Origin: CAYUPI01 sp964446585 | Lineage (GTDB): Bacteria > Verrucomicrobiota > Verrucomicrobiia > Limisphaerales > UBA8199 | NCBI GenBank assembly: GCA_964446585.1 | Contig: CAYUPI010000032.1 | Span: forward strand, 1 to 64,000 | Length of the DNA: 64,000 bases | Reading direction: 5' to 3' | In this document: one piece after another, positions 1-8,629 of the stretch | Position numbering within the stretch: the stretch's first letter is position 1 | How the letters are laid out: every line of letters begins with the position of its first letter | Notes under the pieces: model-generated | Seen by the model: the letters and a program-made list of their open reading frames with translations, nothing else | Databases searched by the model: none | Told to the model about the DNA's origin: nothing | Made by a program: the position numbers and the translations under genes

Positions 1-1530
1 GATTTCAAGAAAGGCGTCGAGTTCAAGTGCTACGCCGCTCAGCGTTTGCCGCATGCGCGCGTCGTTGCCATCGAAAGCGACCGCGAGTTCGGGCTGAGTG
101 TGCTGCAGAAGGTGGACGAGGAACTGAAACGCCGCGGCGATTTGTTCCGCAAGCTCGGCGTGCAGGACGTGGCCGGCTACAAAAGGGCGGGCGGCGCCGA
201 AGCTCTCCCGCGGTCGCTGCTCCTCATCGACGAATTTCAGGAGTTTTTCGTCGAGGACGACAAAATCTCACAGACAGCTTCCCTCTTGCTGGATCGGCTG
301 GTGCGCCAGGGCCGAGCCTTCGGAATCCATGTTCTGCTTGGCTCCCAAACTCTCGGGGGCGCTTACACGGTCGCGCGCACGACCCTGGGCCAGATGGTCG
401 TCCGCATCGCGCTGCAGTGCAACGAAGCCGACGCTTACCTGATCATGGACGACAACAACCCCGCTCCGCGTCTGCTCTCGCGGCCCGGTGAAGGCATCTA
501 CAATGACACGGCGGGAACACTGGAAGGCAACAGCCCGTTTCAGGTCGTGTGGCTGCCGGAGGCGGAACGCGATGCCTCCCTCGCACAGGTCCGCCAGCGC
601 GCCGACCAAAACGGAACGCGCTATCCTGGACCCTTTGTGTTTGAAGGCAATGCGCCGGCGGACGTGCGCGAGAATGTGCCGCTGCAAGCCTTGCTCCAGG
701 CTGAGTCCATCCTGCCCCCGACGGCGGCGCGCATCTGGCTGGGAGCGCCCAACTCGATTAAAGGGCCGACCGAAGCCGTCTTTCATCGGCAGAGCGGAAA
801 CAATCTGCTCCTGGTGGGACAACGCGAGGAGGCCACCTTGGCGATTTTCTCGGTAGGTCTGCTCTCGTTGGCTGCTCAATATCCGTTGGGTTCCGCACAG
901 TTCGTCTTGTGCGATGCCACGCCGCCCGGTTCACCGCCGCGCGATTACCTTGAGCACGTTGTGCGCGCAATTCCGCATCCGGTGCAGCTCGCCAAGCCGG
1001 GTGACCTGGCGGAGATCATGCAAAGCCTGGTTGACGACATGAGACGACGCACTGACGATGAGCAAGTGGACGCCGCTCCGCCCGCGTACCTCTTCATTCA
1101 CGGTCTGCAGCGCTTCAACAAATTGCGTTACGAAGAGGATTTTGGTTTCTCCGCGAGCGCCGCCGAGGCGCCGCCAAATCCCGCCGCGCTGCTCAATACG
1201 ATGATCACGGAAGGTACCCGGCTGGGCTTCCACGTGCTCGCCTCGTGCGACACGTATAATAATGTCACCCGCTTTTTGAGCCGAAAAGCGCTCAGCGAGT
1301 TTGAGATGCGCGTGCTGTTCCAGATGAGCGTCAACGATTCGGCCAGCCTGATAGATAATCCGAAGGCCAGCGCACTCGGGTTGCACCGCGCGCTCTATTT
1401 CAACGAGAAGGAGGGTTACCTGGAAACCTTCCGGCCTTACGCACTGCCCCCTGGCGAATGGATCGAGGAGACAGGACTCAAACTGAGACGGCTGCTCGGC
1501 CAGCCGGTACCTTCCGGAATAGTGAAGTGA
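1..1530 (+). CDS. FtsK/SpoIIIE-type DNA translocase-like ATPase, C-terminal part (5' end outside window)
   Basis: The frame is open from base 1, and the first codons read DFKKGVEF, so the true start lies upstream; the in-frame TTG at 46 falls inside the conserved domain. About 509 residues are visible. The first part is an FtsK/SpoIIIE ATPase core: the DFKKGVEF strand, a Walker B strand LLLIDEFQEFF near residue 80, then GRAFGIHVLLGSQTL, a typical sensor region. A second, degenerate FtsK-like module follows (NNLLLVGQREEATLAIFS near residue 265; GTRLGFHVLASCDT near residue 405) and lacks a clear Walker A lysine. Tandem modules of this kind occur in EssC/EccC-type motor proteins and in large FtsK-like ATPases. 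The substrate cannot be told because the N-terminus and the upstream neighbours are missing. Confidence 0.85.
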   Translation, partial: DFKKGVEFKCYAAQRLPHARVVAIESDREFGLSVLQKVDEELKRRGDLFRKLGVQDVAGYKRAGGAEALPRSLLLIDEFQEFFVEDDKISQTASLLLDRLVRQGRAFGIHVLLGSQTLGGAYTVARTTLGQMVVRIALQCNEADAYLIMDDNNPAPRLLSRPGEGIYNDTAGTLEGNSPFQVVWLPEAERDASLAQVRQRADQNGTRYPGPFVFEGNAPADVRENVPLQALLQAESILPPTAARIWLGAPNSIKGPTEAVFHRQSGNNLLLVGQREEATLAIFSVGLLSLAAQYPLGSAQFVLCDATPPGSPPRDYLEHVVRAIPHPVQLAKPGDLAEIMQSLVDDMRRRTDDEQVDAAPPAYLFIHGLQRFNKLRYEEDFGFSASAAEAPPNPAALLNTMITEGTRLGFHVLASCDTYNNVTRFLSRKALSEFEMRVLFQMSVNDSASLIDNPKASALGLHRALYFNEKEGYLETFRPYALPPGEWIEETGLKLRRLLGQPVPSGIVK

Positions 1531-1591
1531 GGTTCGCGTTGCCTCACGCCGGGATGAGCCTATATGGTTCGTTCGTAACAACCCTTGCCAA

Positions 1592-2037
1592 AGGCGTCCG
1601 CTGAATATCTATGCCGCCAATCGTTAGGAAGTTTTCCGTTGCCCATCGGATCAAGGCGATTACTGGTCGCTCAGCGCGCGTGGCGTCAACTGCACCAATT
1701 GCTACCTCCAATATGGCAACAGCTACCTGACCGAGTTTGCTTTTGACTATTTCCAGGTCAAAATGGTCTGCGGTCCCAAAGGTGACCGGACCATCAAGCC
1801 GATCAAGATGACGGAAGTCAGCCTTAAGCCCACGACCAAAATTATTCAGGGCGACTGGATCTGGCATGCGAACCGGGACGTCAACCAGCAGCGTGGGCAA
1901 TGGCACAACTTTAGAGGCAAAACCGCATCATGATGTTGTTTGGCGACTCCCACGCCGAATACGACAAGTTTCTTTCCACCGCCTGGATGACTGCGCATGC
2001 CAACGATCCCCCCAACCGGGACTTCTTGTGGTGGTAG
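1592..2037 (+). pseudogene. Decayed prepilin-like (DUF1559 / H-X9-DG type) protein, C-terminal remnant
   Basis: Reading plus-strand frames gives a coherent C-terminal half of a verrucomicrobial or planctomycetal prepilin-like protein: PLNIYAANR, an in-frame TAG at about 1616, EVFRCPSDQGDYW, GVNCTNCYLQYGNSY, GDWIWHANRDVNQQRG and HNFRGK. A frameshift near 1918 follows, and the next frame continues NRIMMLFGDSHAEYDKF to a stop at 2035-2037. The CPSD motif and the W-H-N-F-R-G-K...FGDSHAE tail are typical of this family. No start, prepilin leader or hydrophobic helix remains. One nonsense change and one frameshift mark it as dead. The antisense frames over this region encode nothing recognisable. 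Confidence 0.75.
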
Positions 2038-2041
2038 GAAG

Positions 2042-2076
2042 GTAAAACGTAAGACGTAAAACGTAAAACGTAAGGC
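2042..2076. repeat. Heptanucleotide array, ACGTAAR class
   Basis: Four consecutive 7-bp units: ACGTAAG, ACGTAAA, ACGTAAA, ACGTAAG (2047-2074), with a partial unit before them. The array begins about 5 bp after the stop codon of the prepilin relic. The same unit recurs at 56572-56666, and its CACGTTT-type complement at 29841-29896. Confidence 0.85.
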
Positions 2077-2321
2077 GCAAGAGCGGCAGGATGGGGCAAG
2101 GGGGCATTTGGGGGTTTTTGACCCGTCAGGTCGTCAGAACGTTGTAGCCACAAGGAGTTGTGAAAATTGAAGCCGTCAGGCAAGTCAGAAAAATCGTACG
2201 GAATGAGGCTTGACAATCGTTCGAAGCCTCCATAAAAGTCGCTAACTCAACTGCGGGCGCGTTTGCAAACGCTCAATGCTGATACTGCAGCTCGTACTGA
2301 CAGCGGCTTTCAGCGACTCTT

Positions 2322-2900
2322 ATGAAAAAGGAACGACTGCTTGCATTGACCGACGGCGTGATGGCGATCATCATCACCATCATGGTGTTGGAGCTCAAGG
2401 TGCCACACGATGCAACCCTGGGGGGACTGTCGCCGTTGGCCGCCGTTTTTACGAGCTACGTGCTCAGTTTTGTGAACCTGGCAATTTTCTGGAACAACCA
2501 CCACCATTTCTTTCATTTGGTCGAGAGAATCGATGGTGTGATGCTATGGGCGAACATTCATCTGCTGTTCTGGGTCTCACTTGTTCCCTTCGCCACCGGT
2601 TGGATGGGGGAGAACCACTTCGCGCCGATTCCGACTGCCGCGTATGGCCTGGTGCTGCTAATGGGGATGGTGGCCTCATACGGCCTGCTGCGGGCCACCT
2701 TCCGCCTGCAAGGTAGCGAGTCGATATTGCGCCAACTGATTGGCCGCGACCTTAAAGGCAAAGCTTCGGCCCTCCTCTACGTCGTGGGTATCCCGTCGGC
2801 ATTTGTGGAGCCGCGGATTTCCTGTGCGATCTACGCCTTAGTCGCCCTGATGTGGTTCGTCCCCGACAGGCGCATCGAGGCGGTGGCACGGCGTCTTTGA
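2322..2900 (+). CDS. TMEM175-like (DUF1211) potassium channel family protein
   Basis: A 192-residue integral membrane protein. The N-terminus RLLALTDGVMAIIITIMVL matches the family signature, normally R-x-x-x-F-S-D-G-V-x-A-I-x-I-T, with Thr for Ser and Leu for Phe here. Further hydrophobic segments lie near residues 43-60, 75-92, 103-122 and 145-182. The cluster WNNHHHFFHLVERID after helix 2 is also typical. Bacterial members are small K+ channels with two repeats over an oligomer; the divergent FSD motif means selectivity is unproven. It stands alone, 420 bp ahead of the tyrosinase block, and is followed directly by a small hairpin. Confidence 0.85.
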   Translation: MKKERLLALTDGVMAIIITIMVLELKVPHDATLGGLSPLAAVFTSYVLSFVNLAIFWNNHHHFFHLVERIDGVMLWANIHLLFWVSLVPFATGWMGENHFAPIPTAAYGLVLLMGMVASYGLLRATFRLQGSESILRQLIGRDLKGKASALLYVVGIPSAFVEPRISCAIYALVALMWFVPDRRIEAVARRL

Positions 2901-2920
2901 GCAGACGGGAAATCTGCTCA
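2898..2920 (+). terminator. Possible hairpin terminator after the channel gene
   Basis: An 8-bp perfect stem, TGAGCAGA / TCTGCTCA with a 7-nt loop, starts at the stop codon itself. There is no T-run after it, so intrinsic termination is uncertain. Confidence 0.3.
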
Positions 2921-2921
2921 A

Positions 2922-3309
2922 CTCCGGCTTTGACAGTTGTGTGACGCTTGGAGTGCCGAGGGCACCGCGGGCACGCATCAATCCGTAAAAATACCTAGAA
3001 CAGATGGGCTTGCCATTCGTTCGAAACATTTGTATAAACAAGCTCGGCGTCAGTGAGCACCAACGAAGAATTCTCTATCGTCTCCCAAAGATAAAGGCGC
3101 GGTAGAGCCGAGACTCGGCTTGATTTGTTCTGACGTCGTCCCCCATTTGAAACGCATCGAACCAGTACCTCATGCAATTGTGTAATTCGCGTCACGGTCA
3201 ATGAGCCGAGCCGGTATGTCATGTCTCAAGATCGTATTCACGCAGTGGCGTTCTGGCTGAGCTGTCAATGAGCCAATGGAATAACCTGCAGGATTGAAAG
3301 GAGAACCTA
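2922..3309. other. Intergenic region ahead of the tyrosinase block
   Basis: No convincing coding sequence or RNA gene was seen on either strand. The 3' end carries a good ribosome binding site, GAAAGGAG, 6 nt before the ATG at 3310. A promoter for the downstream block would be expected here, but no clear -35/-10 pair could be chosen by eye. Confidence 0.5.
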
Positions 3310-6300
3310 ATGAAACAACCGAAAAATGATCAGTCTGGCGGGAGCCGGCGCCAGGGCCGCTTACTACCACGCCGCGGGCCAATTGCCACTCGCCACTTGC
3401 CACCCGCCCGGGCCGTGGTCGGGGCGGTGGTCGCGCTAATGGCCTTGGAAGCCGCCTTCGGCCAGGGGACCGGGTCCAGGCCAGGCACGAAGGACCCGAT
3501 CGGCAAGCCCGCCAACTACTCGATGTTCCGCGACGACGAGTTCGCGGTGGCGATCCCCTCCGGTTCGACGGTGAACCTTAACACCTACCTGACCGACAGC
3601 AACCTCAACGCGACCGCCAGCAGCGCCTTGTCGGTCCAGGGTCCGCTTTCCTCAGGGTATCAGATCTTCGCGGCCGCCGGGCGGGTTTTCGATCCCAACC
3701 AGGACCGGCTTGCCTACGCCCAGCGCGGCAGTGATGGCTCGAGCGTGGCCGTGCAGTTCTTTACCACCAACGGGCCGGCGACCTACACCTTGCCGGGCAG
3801 CATCCTCCAACCACAAGTTTCAGACGCTTCCGACTTCCTCGCCTTTGCGCTCGCCGATCTGGACAAGCTGCCCGACAGCGAGGGCGTCAACCATGACGAA
3901 GCGATCGTCTGCTACGCAAGCCCGGCCGGCGCGAGCCTGCTTCGGGTCAACCTGGCCGTCCTCAATTACACGACGCCCGACCCGGACCCGACCCAGCCAA
4001 GGTTCGTGACCACGGCCACGGCATCACACTCTATCAGCTCCTCGTCCTTCCTCGTGCCATCCGGCTCTTTCACCTTCGCTTCGTCCAACATCCTGGCGCC
4101 TGACAACGTTCTCTCGCTCGCGGTCGGCGACTTTGATGGGGACGGCCAGAACGAGATCGCCGTCGCTGCGCTTCAGGACGGGCAGACGCTTTATGTGACG
4201 ATGTTCCGGTACACCAACACCGGGACGAATCCGCCCACCCTCACGGAGGTCAGCTCGCGGGCGGTGTCGCCTAATCAGCACAATTTTTCGAGCATTAACC
4301 TTGCCGCCGCCGACCTCGACGGCGACGGCAAGGACGAGCTGGTCATCGGCGAGTCCGACTGGGACGCGCGTCAAGTCTCTAATCCGTTAGGCGGGACTTA
4401 CACCGCGTTTACGTTTTTCGGAGTCTTCTCTGTTTTCCAATCTGATCCAAACCTTAACCTGACGTTCAAATCGGCAGGCGTGCCCTTGGCAACCGGCTAT
4501 TACGCAGCTTTTTATCCGTATTCTCGGGTGCAGGTCGTGCCCGGACTCTTCCAGTTCGATCCGAGCAACCCCGGCTCCTTCAAACGGCGGCAGATCGCTC
4601 TGGGCTTCAACGGATACGGTAGCCGTAGCGCCTCCGCTCCCCTCGTTACGATCCGGCTCTACTCGGTTTCGACCAACCTGGCGACGATCTCGCAGATGGG
4701 CTCCGACATCTACCTCGAGTTGATAAACAGCACATTCTCGCTCGCCGCAGGAGGCTTCGTCGGCAACGCGAACCCGCAGAGTCCGGTCTGGTCGCTGGCG
4801 GTGAATGTTGATCAGTCTTCTGGCCCCATCTCGGGATCTGGCAAAGGCTCCGCCGACCGCAGCGTCACGTATTTAATCAACCCTGCCTCGAACGCGGTGG
4901 CCTCGGCCCTCGTGCTGCCGCTGCCCTCGACCCCGCCCGGGAATGACCGCCTGCCCGTGGTGGCCTTCGATGCCGACGGGGATTCGATGTATCTGGGTGC
5001 GCCGACGCATTTCGTGGTTTCAAGCCTCCCACAGTTGGACTTCGTGCTCCAGGAGCCGCCCAAGCATGCCTGGTACGACCAGGCCTCCGGCCTGGTTCGC
5101 AACGTCAGCCGCGTAGATGGCTTCTACGTCGCGCTCACCGACTCGAAGGGCATCAACTATAATACGACCAGCACCGACTCGACCAGCCAAAGCTTCGGTG
5201 GCCGGGCAGGCGTTAACGTCAGCTTAGCCTTCGGGTTTAAGCGTGAAGTAGGCATCGGTGACGTGGCAGCGATCTCAGTTGATGTGAACTCGAGCAACTA
5301 CTTTGCGTTCCGGTCGGCTTACAACTACCAGGCCAACCAGTCCACCCTGAATTCGAGCTACGCCAGCAGGCAGGTCCAGGTGGAGAACCAGACCACCAAG
5401 GACGACCACCTCCAGGGCCGGTTTCAGACTTTTGACCTCTGGCGCTATCGGGTTTACGGGTCGTCACTCACCGACGTCCAAAGCAATTCGGCAAACGTCT
5501 TCTACGACTTGCTCATGCCTGGGCCATCCGTCACCTTCTACGGCGGTGGCCTTAATTTCGACTGGTACCAACCCGTGCATGAGAACGGCAACATCCTCTC
5601 CTACCCCCAATTCTACGCGGCGCAAAGCCCGAGCGATCTCGGGGACTATACCCTCAACGGCCTTAACTCAAGCGAGCCCTTCATCTCCGGTATCCAGCAG
5701 TTCGTGGACGGCAATGTCGGGAGCATCGGCCTTACCTACCAGAACGGTTTCACCAGCGGCTCGACGCTCTCTTCCCAATCCACGTTCAATTATAGTCTTG
5801 ATGTGGCCTCCACGTGGGGTACTGAATTCAAACCGTTTGGGGCGTCTCTGTTTTTCAAGGCGACGGGCTCGTTCGGTTTCGATAACGCCTATTCTTGGGC
5901 CAATTCCACAACGGCCAACAGGACGCAGACCAGTTCGACGGGCATCACACTCCAAAAGCCCCAGCTTGCTGGCTCCTCAGCGACGGCGTACGCCTTCTAT
6001 CCGACCTTCTACCTCGCGGAGAACGGCACGGGCAAAGTGACCCACAACTGCGATGTCGCCGGCAGTGCGAGCGGGAGGAATTTCTGGGCCACAATCTACG
6101 GTCGGCAGTACGACCCGGCGCTCAACCTGCCCCTCCGCTTCGTGCCGCACTACGTCCTGACCCTGTTCGAGGGATGGAGGCCCAACGTCGGGGCCTCGCG
6201 CAAGCAGATTCGGGGCTTCTTCCTTCGGCGGTACGAGCCGAACGAAGTGACGGGTGGTTACGACCTGCTCACCCAAGCCCCGAACTACGGTGACCGGGTG

Positions 6301-7113
6301 CGGATGGCCGTCCGCGTTTATAACTACAGCACGGGCCAGTCCTTCTCCGGCCTCACGGTCCGATTCGAGGCGATCGCCTTCGATCCATCCACACAGATCG
6401 AGAGCGGCCCGCGCATACCGATCGGGGAGACGATTGTCCCCTTCCTTGGCCCTTTGGGTGTGACGGAGGCGGAGGTCGTCTGGGACACGGCGGCTACGGT
6501 CCCAGCGCCTGCCATCGGTGCCTACGCCGACTACCGCATCTACGTCGTGCTGGACCCCGACAATACGCTGCCAGGCGAAATTTACGAGAGTGAGGATCCC
6601 AACCGGCAATATCCTGGGGTAGATCGGGACGGGAATCCGTTGCCGGTCGGGGTTGACCCCGGGCAGAACAACGAAGGCTGGGGCCTGGCTGAGCTCTACA
6701 TGCCGCTGGTCAGCCAGCCGCCCGGCGTCGGCCGCGCGCCGCAGGCGAAGTTGCTTAAGGACGCGCTGGCGGCCAGGGCGCGCAACGGCAAGTTAAAGAC
6801 GAAGGAGGTGACCGCGGAGTTCGGCCAGCCGATCGAATTGCGCGTGGACGTGCAGTCGGACGTAACTGACCCTGGCTACTATACGGTTCTGCTCTATGAC
6901 GGCGACCCACTACAAGATGGAGAGCTGATCGCCCAGAAGTTCGTCCGGGGGCTCTCGGCGCAGACGGGACGATTTGTCTGGCTTGGGTGGATCCCGACAC
7001 GGCTCGGACGGCACGACCTCTTCGCCCAGGTGATAGAGCCTGACGGCGCCCCGACCCCGAGCAACGACGCGGCCACCTTGAAGGTGCAAGTCGTCAACCC
7101 GCCCAAGAAGTAG
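3310..7113 (+). CDS. Large secreted FG-GAP/VCBS-repeat protein of unknown function
   Basis: 1267 residues with a strong RBS (GAAAGGAG). The N-terminus is basic and proline-rich, then a hydrophobic stretch, ARAVVGAVVALMALEAAFG (about residues 34-52), looks like a signal peptide with a long n-region. Two calcium-binding FG-GAP type motifs are visible: DFDGDGQNEIAVA near residue 273 and DLDGDGKDELVIG near residue 335. The middle is rich in Ser, Thr, Asn and Tyr. The C-terminal 350 residues contain two CARDB-like beta-sandwich stretches (YGDRVRMAVRVYNYSTG near residue 995; RHDLFAQVIEPDG near residue 1235). No catalytic motif was recognised. It is 89 bp upstream of the first tyrosinase, and its first 27 nt are nearly identical to that gene's start, which suggests a shared history. 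It could be a surface scaffold or binding protein for the block. Confidence 0.8.
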   Translation: MKQPKNDQSGGSRRQGRLLPRRGPIATRHLPPARAVVGAVVALMALEAAFGQGTGSRPGTKDPIGKPANYSMFRDDEFAVAIPSGSTVNLNTYLTDSNLNATASSALSVQGPLSSGYQIFAAAGRVFDPNQDRLAYAQRGSDGSSVAVQFFTTNGPATYTLPGSILQPQVSDASDFLAFALADLDKLPDSEGVNHDEAIVCYASPAGASLLRVNLAVLNYTTPDPDPTQPRFVTTATASHSISSSSFLVPSGSFTFASSNILAPDNVLSLAVGDFDGDGQNEIAVAALQDGQTLYVTMFRYTNTGTNPPTLTEVSSRAVSPNQHNFSSINLAAADLDGDGKDELVIGESDWDARQVSNPLGGTYTAFTFFGVFSVFQSDPNLNLTFKSAGVPLATGYYAAFYPYSRVQVVPGLFQFDPSNPGSFKRRQIALGFNGYGSRSASAPLVTIRLYSVSTNLATISQMGSDIYLELINSTFSLAAGGFVGNANPQSPVWSLAVNVDQSSGPISGSGKGSADRSVTYLINPASNAVASALVLPLPSTPPGNDRLPVVAFDADGDSMYLGAPTHFVVSSLPQLDFVLQEPPKHAWYDQASGLVRNVSRVDGFYVALTDSKGINYNTTSTDSTSQSFGGRAGVNVSLAFGFKREVGIGDVAAISVDVNSSNYFAFRSAYNYQANQSTLNSSYASRQVQVENQTTKDDHLQGRFQTFDLWRYRVYGSSLTDVQSNSANVFYDLLMPGPSVTFYGGGLNFDWYQPVHENGNILSYPQFYAAQSPSDLGDYTLNGLNSSEPFISGIQQFVDGNVGSIGLTYQNGFTSGSTLSSQSTFNYSLDVASTWGTEFKPFGASLFFKATGSFGFDNAYSWANSTTANRTQTSSTGITLQKPQLAGSSATAYAFYPTFYLAENGTGKVTHNCDVAGSASGRNFWATIYGRQYDPALNLPLRFVPHYVLTLFEGWRPNVGASRKQIRGFFLRRYEPNEVTGGYDLLTQAPNYGDRVRMAVRVYNYSTGQSFSGLTVRFEAIAFDPSTQIESGPRIPIGETIVPFLGPLGVTEAEVVWDTAATVPAPAIGAYADYRIYVVLDPDNTLPGEIYESEDPNRQYPGVDRDGNPLPVGVDPGQNNEGWGLAELYMPLVSQPPGVGRAPQAKLLKDALAARARNGKLKTKEVTAEFGQPIELRVDVQSDVTDPGYYTVLLYDGDPLQDGELIAQKFVRGLSAQTGRFVWLGWIPTRLGRHDLFAQVIEPDGAPTPSNDAATLKVQVVNPPKK
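3385..3405. repeat. Short heptanucleotide array inside the leader of the FG-GAP protein
   Basis: Three consecutive 7-bp units: GCCACTC, GCCACTT, GCCACCC. It is translated within the n-region of the signal peptide of the 1267-residue protein. It is the weakest member of the heptad set in this window. Confidence 0.55.
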
Positions 7114-7202
7114 CCTCCCAGCGGCCCGAACGCGAAGCAGTCGCCCCAGCAGAGTGAACTAAGAACTGTTGATAGGAAGATTAGAATGAACGGAGAAAAG
7201 CT

Positions 7203-8408
7203 ATGAAAGAACCGAAAATGATCAAGCCGAGGGAAACCTCGACACAGAAGCGCACAGCAGCCACGGAAACCATGGCCCGGCGAGACTTCCTCGCCCAAGC
7301 GTCCGTGCTCGGCACGGCACTCCTGGCAGCTTCGTCGTGGGCTGGCGCACAAGGCAGCGGCGAGCTTGGCCAGCGAGCGGCACAAACGGTGCCGACGCTG
7401 AATGGACTGTTCCCGTTGCATGTCCGGGGCCGCGGTCACCCGCGCCGCCGCAAGAACATCAAGGACCTGACTGCGCAGGAGAAGGCCGACTTTGTCGCGG
7501 CGATTCTGAAGCTCAAGGTGACGCCCTCGCCGACCGGTTACGGAGTGGGCAACTGGTACGACTATTTCGTCGGCCGCCACATGATGAAGACCACGTGCTT
7601 CAGCATTGAGACTGGCCAGCGCAGTTGGGGGCATGATGGGCCCGATCTGATCACGTTCCATCGCGCGTTCCTGCTCGAGTTCGAGGAAGCCCTGGCGGTG
7701 GTGTCGGGAAAACCGATCGGAATACCGTACTGGGACTGGCCCGATCCAGCATCGACAGCCGCCATGCTCGCCGATGACGTCATGGGGCCCAGCGGCGCCC
7801 CGCCGGACTACGTCGTGACTTCCGGACCGTTTAGGGGGGGCCAATGGCCCATCAACGTTCTCACCTGGGTGGACCTGGCCGCAGGGCAGTCGCGAGATCT
7901 CGTGAGAGCAGTGGGGCTCAGCGGCCCATTCCCCCCGATCCATCCTCCCAGCGCCCAGGAAGTTCAGGCCGCGCTGCGCGCTCCGTTCTACGATGTCGCC
8001 CCGTGGGACCTCACCGCCGATGCCACCATGAGCTTCCGCGCGGCCATGGATACGGACGGCCTGCCCAACACTTGTGAGAACGGCTTCTACAAGGAAGTGG
8101 TGCGGGCCCTCCGCCCTCACGCTGAGGGGCACGCGTACATCGGCGGGATTTTCTTTCAGGACGGGAGACTCGTCTTTGGGCATGAGGCCAACGTCTCCAC
8201 ATCGCCTAACGACCCGTGCTTCTGGCTGCACCATGCGAATATCGACCGCATTGCGGAGATGTGGTGGCAAGCCCACAACTACCAGTATCTGCCGATCTCC
8301 GGCGGGCCACGAGGGGTGAACATAGACGATCCTGTGTGGCCCTTTGCGCCACTAACGCACGGCGACATGGCGCTTCCCGCCGAGACCTTCGGCTACACAT
8401 ACGACTAA
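7203..8408 (+). CDS. Tat-exported tyrosinase / polyphenol oxidase, copy 1
   Basis: A 401-residue type-3 copper protein expected to oxidise phenols or catechols with O2 outside the cytoplasm. The Tat signal is MARRDFLAQ (twin Arg at 26-27), followed by a hydrophobic stretch ending near AGAQ50. CuA-site histidines appear to be H126, H144 and H153; CuB-site histidines are H306, H310 (H-x3-H) and the HH pair at 343-344 in DPCFWLHHANIDRI. The usual FLPWHR around the third CuA His is LITFHR here, so this is the most divergent of the three copies. It ends with FGYTYD, the Y-x-Y motif that closes the catalytic domain; there is no C-terminal lid domain. An RBS (CGGAG) precedes the ATG. Residue HB1+1 is Ala. 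The substrate cannot be told from sequence. Confidence 0.9.
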   Translation: MKEPKMIKPRETSTQKRTAATETMARRDFLAQASVLGTALLAASSWAGAQGSGELGQRAAQTVPTLNGLFPLHVRGRGHPRRRKNIKDLTAQEKADFVAAILKLKVTPSPTGYGVGNWYDYFVGRHMMKTTCFSIETGQRSWGHDGPDLITFHRAFLLEFEEALAVVSGKPIGIPYWDWPDPASTAAMLADDVMGPSGAPPDYVVTSGPFRGGQWPINVLTWVDLAAGQSRDLVRAVGLSGPFPPIHPPSAQEVQAALRAPFYDVAPWDLTADATMSFRAAMDTDGLPNTCENGFYKEVVRALRPHAEGHAYIGGIFFQDGRLVFGHEANVSTSPNDPCFWLHHANIDRIAEMWWQAHNYQYLPISGGPRGVNIDDPVWPFAPLTHGDMALPAETFGYTYD

Positions 8409-8629
8409 AGATAGAGAAGAACGCGCACGGCGCCCCTACCTCACATCCCAGAAGAATGACTTCGCGAGCAGCCGCGCGAGACGTCCACGGATAAATTACT
8501 AACGCTGGACTGCCTTCGTCGTGTCGTGACACCTCGAGTGCGGAAGGGCCACGCAAGCACCTCAAAATCGCCGACAAATAGCTTGACCCTGATGTGAAAC
8601 CTGCAAAGACTCGCGGCCAACGAACCCAG

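Noticed and set aside
6894..8276. A 460-codon open frame on the minus strand opposite tyrosinase copy 1
   Set aside because: It is a GC-driven shadow: the plus strand encodes a full tyrosinase with all copper ligands, and the antisense product resembles nothing.
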